Assembly: GCA_946811185.2 (NCBI GenBank)
Contig: OX328113.1
Location: 4,588,001-4,652,000, forward strand
Direction of reading: 5' to 3'
DNA from: Hippopus hippopus
Taxonomy: Eukaryota > Mollusca > Bivalvia > Cardiida > Cardiidae
Length of the DNA: 64,000 bases
Under the pieces are notes generated by a model. That model did not search any database, was not told the origin of the DNA, and was given only the letters and a program-made list of their open reading frames with translations. A program made the position numbers and the translations under genes. Positions within the stretch are counted from its first letter, which is position 1. Each line of letters begins with the position of its first letter. Positions 58,588-64,000 of the stretch are shown here, piece after piece.

Positions 58588-59225
58588 AAATAAAGTTTCT
58601 CGGTCAGAAAAACGGACCAAAGCAATATCATCGCAAAAGTATGTGTGCCATAATATTTCACAAAATAGCGGAATAACATAGGAATAAGATCAGACTACAC
58701 GTTGTTTTTAAACCATATCGTCCACATAAAGGCAGTCTGATCTATATCTACATTGTCTACAGATTCAACTAAAATTGTATTTAGCTTTTCAATGGTAGAC
58801 TCTTTACCACACAACGGAAATGTACACTTGTACAAACTGAAAGCACTTGCAGACTTCAATTTAAATGTGGCTCAAATTATGGAATCTGTCTTTTATATGG
58901 TAGAAAATATTGTAGGAAAAGAAAAAATTGTTGGTTACCAGCATTTTCTCCTTTTCACACAATGTTTTTCAAAAACCTTCTTCCTTGGGGTCGTTAAAAC
59001 TCGGGATTGTGTGGTAAACACCTTACCATGCCGAATTCAAAATGTTGACGATTACACAAATAGATTCCGATAAGTTTATAGGCATTGATCTAGGATTCTT
59101 TGACCGACACTACAGTTAGAGCAGCAGAGAGTGTGGAGGAAGATCAGACCGCATGTATATGCAGTCTGATCTTGCTCTGCACACACCGCAAAATACATCT
59201 GTGGTCGCAAACGTCATGATTAGGT

Positions 59226-59404
59226 TTAATATTGTCTTTTTCTCCTGGTCGATTTACTAACGTTGCTGGCAGCTCCGCTGGAACCACCGTAAGAGGTGAA
59301 CATCGGTGCGTTAAACCCGGGCGACCTCATCCCGTCAAAGCCAGCTTGGCGGAGGTCAACGTTGCCAATGGATATTGGGGTCACTGACCTTTGCGGAGGC
59401 TGAC
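59226..59404 (-). CDS. Candidate 3-prime terminal exon of an unidentified gene
   Basis: Acceptor GTTTCAG at 59405, then two bases and 58 codons ending TAA. GC-richer than its surroundings. Reads QPPQRSVTPISIGNVDLRQA, then GFDGMRSPGFNAPMFTSYGG and SSGAASNVSKSTRRKRQY: proline/glycine/serine-rich with a basic end, like a disordered cytosolic tail. No other exon identified; the cysteine-rich exon at 62825 cannot splice straight to it (phase 2 to phase 1), so at least one more exon would be needed if they share a gene. Confidence 0.4.
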
Positions 59405-60429
59405 CTGAAACAAAAATTCTGACAGCTATAGTACTTCTTTACCAAACGTATAATATTTCAAGATACATCTTTACTCGTTTTCAGCCACTTTTCAGCCAGT
59501 TTTTAACCCATTTTATTTTCATTTTATGAAACTATAATCATTCTTGTATCTTCATGCAAGGTTGCACAGATTACGAATGACAGAAAATCCATTTCATGTT
59601 TTGAAGGCCTTCAAAGCAATCGCTGTTGTTGTTTCCGGTTTTAAATGTGGACAAATCCATTGTTTTACTATCCCTTTCACCGTAAATATTGGTAATTTAT
59701 CTATGTTTATTAAGCTGAACAATTCTACACTCTTTCAACTTTTAATAGAGTTTTTTTTTTTCGCTGGCTGTAAGGATGTATCTTTAAACCTTTACCAAAT
59801 GTTCCCATATTTTAGTGATCCTTAGAAGAATGGCTTTGGAAAACAGTTTCCCATAATGGTTTCTACCCTTACAAAAACAGATTCCCTCATTTGAGCCACA
59901 TTTCATTTGCCGTCTACAAATGTTTCAATGATTGTGACGTGTCTAAAATTTTGTCCTCTGGTAAAGAGTTAATCACCGATGTCTTCCTCATGCAGCAGAC
60001 GCTTTTGATAACAATGTGGCAAACGAAGAAACCATCATTAATGATACACATTTGCGATAACACTACATCTACCTGCAGAGGATTGGTATTCGTTTTGCTG
60101 CAATACAGTTTTGAAAACACGATGGCAAAAGTGGATTCACTTCTTTTCCTACATTGTTTTCGTAAAGTAGACCTCAGCAGGGACATAAAAAGATCTATTT
60201 GTTTAGAAAAAAAAATTCAGAGGTATTACCTTTCGGAGGCTTACTCTCCTTGGACGAGATACTCTTTTCCTTTTGTGTGGAAGCGAGTATGCTGAAAAAC
60301 GAATGATACGAATAATACTGTCATGCTCAGGGAAACAGCGAGTATTTACCTCTGAAACTGCTAAAATTGATAACTATAGTAATAAAACAAAAAAATATAA
60401 TGATATAACTACATTGTACTTTCCATCCT

Positions 60430-61345
60430 TTTGCTCACCGTACTCTCTCTCTCTCTCTCTCTCCAAACTCACTTCTCTCGCCCAATCCCCTTTTCTCTCA
60501 TCCAACTCTCCTCCTCTGTATTGCCCCTACTCTTCTTTATAACCGCTCCCTCTCAGTCATCCCACTCTCCTCTCTCTCCCTTTCTGTCAGTAACCTTTTC
60601 TATTATTATACTCACTTCTCCCTTTCGATCATCCCATCCTCCTCTCTCCCTTTCTATCATCCCATCCTCCTCTCTCCCTTTCTATCGGTAACCTTTTCTA
60701 AAATTCAACTGTCCTGTCTCTCCCTGTTTATCGGTAACCCTTTCTATCATCCCACTCTCCTCTCTCTCGCTTTCTCTTGGTAACCCTTTCTAATATCCTA
60801 CTGTCCCCTCTCTCCCTTTCCATCGGTAACCCTTTCTATCATTCCAATTTCCTCTCTCTCCCTTTTTATCATCCCACTCTCCTCTCTCTCCTTTTCTATC
60901 GGTAACCCTTTCTATTATCCCACACTCTTCTCTCTCAACCTTTCTATTGGTAACCCTTTCTATTATTCCAATCTCCTCTCTCTCCCTTTCCAACATCCCA
61001 CTATCCTCTCTCTCCCTTTCTATCGGTAACCCTTTCTCTTATCCCACTCTCCTCTCTTTCCCTTTCTATCGATAACTCTCCTGTCTCCCTTTATATCATC
61101 ACAATCTCCTCTCTTTCCTTTTCTACCATTCCACTGCCCTCTCCCTCCCTTTCTATCACCCCACTCTTCTCTCTCCATTTCAATCATTATACTCTCCTTT
61201 CTCGCCTTCTTTTTGGTAACCCTTTCTATCATCCTAATCTCTTCTCTCTCCCTATCATCCCACTCTTTTCTCTCTCCTTTCTATAGATTAACCTTTCTAT
61301 CATCATACTCTCCTCTCTTTCCATGTCTTTCAGTGACCCTTTCTA
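60430..61345 (+). repeat. Pyrimidine-only minisatellite
   Basis: About 0.9 kb of CTCTCTCTCC and TATCGGTAACCCTTTCTATC units of roughly 45 bp; nearly all C/T with brief GGTAA interruptions. Confidence 0.9.
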
Positions 61346-62824
61346 TTATCCCACTATTTATTGGTTCAACTTACGAAACAGGTTGCTCGGTAATCTCCGA
61401 CAACCCGACTTGTCGGGATAAAGAGGAAGTGGTTTCTCGGGAACTATGGGTAAATTCGTCCTCCTTCTCTATCGGTACATGGTCGGTGAAAGTACATGGT
61501 CTGTTATAGAATAGAAACAATCAGCATTACATGGATCCGTCGCGATAAGAAAAACCGACTTCCTTGGTTACTGTTGCTACAGGCTCCAGAATAAACGCGG
61601 TATATACATATTATAGTATATAAGATAGACTACTTAAATTTTGCTGTTATGACAGTTTCTCTTGGTAAAAACAGAAGTCTGCATCCATAAAATCTGAGAT
61701 CGTGCACAGTTGAGTTCGAATTTTAAAGTCCAACGAGTAGCCAAAAGTGAACAATTCTAGGGTCAAATTTCAGGCACATTCAATTCATTCCATTAAAAGT
61801 ATGGATATATCATGAGTTGTTAGACTAGAATTAAAACTCGCGAACATCTATTCTATTTTTCAGATTCACTTTTCTGTCAGTGACTTAAACTTTGACAGAC
61901 TGCACTGTATCACATTGTCAGACTGATAATAATATCCATAATGGTATGAATTAAATTTGCCTGCATTTTGACTCCAAAATTGTTTATTTTTGGCAGATAG
62001 TTGGCCTTTATGGTTCCTTGAAGTTTCATAAATTTAGATTTTGACTTCGAAATTTCGTACCTAGCTAAGAACACCCATAACTCTTTACCAAACGACAAAA
62101 TTTTAGACCTGTCCAAGTTGAAAAGCATGTGCAAAAATAAATGTGACTCAAAAATTAAGATTTGTTTTGGGAAGGGTAGAAATTATTGTGGGAAAAGGAG
62201 AAAATCCTGGTTATCAGCGTTTCTCATTTTCTCATAATCTTTTCAATGGCCATTTTTCTAAGGGTTGTTAAAAAATCCAAATATCGCAGTTTCCAAATTT
62301 GTTTTTTTTTTTCCCGCCAGACAATGTCTCTGTTTTGGACAGTGATGATGCACGTTTTGTGCAGTCTGATCTAGGATCTACACTGTAAAAGCGCATTCAT
62401 TCGCTCTTATCAGCCTAAGCTTTTTTACCGAATGACAAATTTTAGAATTTTCCAAATCCGAAACATCTGCAGACAACAAATTCAAAACTGGTGCAATTGA
62501 TAAGCAAGGTAGAAAACATTATGGGAAAAGGAGAAAATGCTGCTCACCAGTATTTTCTCCTTGTCCCATACTGTTTTCAAAAACCTTTCTGTTCAGGGTC
62601 GTTGAAAGTACGGATTGTGTGGCAGAGGGTTAACAGAAATTCTGAACTGTAACATCACCAGGTAAACAAAATGAACCTTCTTCTGTTGAAAGGGTTGAAA
62701 ACATTATTGGAGAAGGAGGAAATGCTGGTTACCATCATTTTCTCCTTTTCCAAAAATGTTTTCAAAAACCTTCTCTTTCAGGGTCGTGGGGTTGTGTGGT
62801 AAAGGGTTGAGGAATGATACTTAC

Positions 62825-62942
62825 ATAGGGCAACAGTCACACTGCCTGCGAGCGCTTGCTCTACATTGTTGGTACTCGGGACAACTGCGTGGCAGGCATG
62901 TACCAATACGATGAAACCGGAAACACATGAGTACACAGGCAC
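62825..62942 (-). CDS. Candidate orphan exon, eight cysteines
   Basis: 118 nt between a CGTTTTAG acceptor and an AT|GTAAGT donor, phases 1 to 2, no stop in that frame. Thirty-eight whole codons include eight Cys: CVLMC, GTCLPRSC, YQQC and QCDCC. The clean splice sites and Cys density suggest one exon of a disulfide-rich secreted or extracellular-domain protein. I do not recognise the family, and no partner exon is certain within the window. The flanks are repeat elements on both sides. Confidence 0.45.
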
Positions 62943-63259
62943 CTAAAACGGGAAATTGTCCGACATTTGTATGTTTGTTGGAATGTTTGTGTTCAATGCT
63001 TGTTCTGTTTGTTTTCAACATTATTTCAGTTATATCGCGGTGGCCAGTGCACCTATCCATGCTTTCCCTGGGGTTTCTTTTACCAGTTTTTCGCACAACA
63101 TTCTTTCCAGGCCACTGGCAATTTTTTAACAAACGGAAACAAGCCAATATGGGTAAAATTTTCTTTTACTACGCAATAGAAGAAATGTTTACAGGAGGTA
63201 ATGATAGCCCATTTGAGAATGGACAATCCTCCTGCTTTAGCTCTTTCCCAAGCTTTTAA

Positions 63260-63471
63260 GGATAGGGAAACCTAACGGGATCCTTCTAACATCGCTTTTC
63301 ATCACAGAAATAACGTACGGATTCGGCTGAGACTCGGGTAATTCATAATCAATCGGCCGATACACGATGGTTTCCCGCATCGATTACGGATTACCCGAGT
63401 CTTAGCCGAATCCGTAAGATTTCTGCGATGAAAGGCGATGTTACACGAATCCCATTAGGGTGCCCTATCCT
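63260..63471. mobile_element. ~210-bp palindromic MITE
   Basis: GATAGGGAAACCTAACGGGA left, CCCATTAGGGTGCCCTATCC right, with inverted CGGATTCGGCTGAGACTCGG / CCGAGTCTTAGCCGAATCCG inside; nearly the whole element folds on itself. Confidence 0.85.
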
Positions 63472-64000
63472 GAAACTTATCTAAAGTGAGATTATTTGCA
63501 GATGACAAATCAAATATAGATTTATAAAAAATTATTCCTAGCTTTGAAATGTCCAAATTTCAAACAAATCGAGAAAAGGAGAAAATATTGGTCACATGGT
63601 AACAAGGATTATCTCCTTTTTCGACAATGTTTTGAAAGGCCTTCTTCTTCAAAGTCAAGGATTGTTTTTCAAAGGGTTGAAATGTTTAAAGAAAAAAATT
63701 TAGATATATAGGATTTGACATGAGTTGGTGTTTGAGATAAGATTTTATTAAACGAATCTAGTGAAAATGCTATTAAGCAAGCCTTTGGCGAGCTTAAAAA
63801 CATTTTTTCTTGACAAGTTTAATAAAATTTTAACACAAAAACCAAAGAATGTCAGATTCTTTCTATCACATGATGATATTACACAAATTATAGATTAGAA
63901 TATGCAAAACCATCTAGATCTATAGATGCACCTGCGGTAATATCCATAAAACCCTTTCAGTTTTCTGAAATGCTACAAAATGACGTCAAAAATGACGTCA

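Noticed and set aside
60790..61232. Minus-strand frames rich in Arg, Glu, Lys and Gly
   Set aside because: Translation of the purine strand of a minisatellite; no splice or homology support.

Overview
This is an AT-rich, intron-rich animal genome window crowded with repeats. There are no bacterial operons, rRNA genes or intact tRNA genes. The gene families (secreted trypsin-fold proteases and an organic-anion transporter), together with dense short inverted-repeat elements, tRNA-derived SINEs and a 145-bp tandem repeat ending in a GAC-rich microsatellite and a hairpin, point to a bivalve mollusc. My best guess is a dreissenid-type heterodont; that rests on recall of repeat style and was not checked against any database.

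Layout. 1-579: end of a tandem-repeat element with a terminal hairpin. 580-6115: a ~340-bp satellite (eight units at 3480-6115, about 1.5 inverted units at 580-1105) around ~2.4 kb of unrecognised DNA. 6547-14850, minus strand: protease gene A, six exons, 258 codons. 15961-20656: a composite inverted-repeat element carrying a dead Tc1/mariner-like transposase. 23573-34417, minus strand: protease gene B, same six-exon structure, intact. 24303-27601, inside gene B, is a three-deep nest of inverted-repeat elements. 34440-42830: intergenic repeats. 42832-56963, plus strand: a complete SLCO/OATP transporter gene, eleven shared coding exons and two candidate terminal exons (683 or 685 aa). 57000-64000: repeats, a 0.9-kb pyrimidine-only minisatellite, and two orphan candidate minus-strand exons, one of them very cysteine-rich.

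Genes. A and B are tandem paralogues, about 78% identical by hand count. They share every exon length and intron phase, their core promoters, and several repeat insertions at matching intron positions, so whole loci were duplicated. Both keep the His-Asp-Ser triad and an Arg-Ile activation site, but have Gly where trypsin has Asp189, so they are probably not trypsins in specificity. The transporter has the OATP signature and the Kazal-like fifth extracellular loop. The exon for that loop was duplicated in tandem into at least three recognisable copies plus two fragments, only one of them sound.

Repeats. Three short element families that otherwise look different share one palindromic core, half-site TCAG(A/C)CTGC(A/G)CAG, in roughly 35 places. 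A fourth family (hairpin GCATTTTCTCCTTTTCC) occurs about 25 times. Coordinates of repeats are approximate; exon coordinates were checked by reading frame, splice sites and length.
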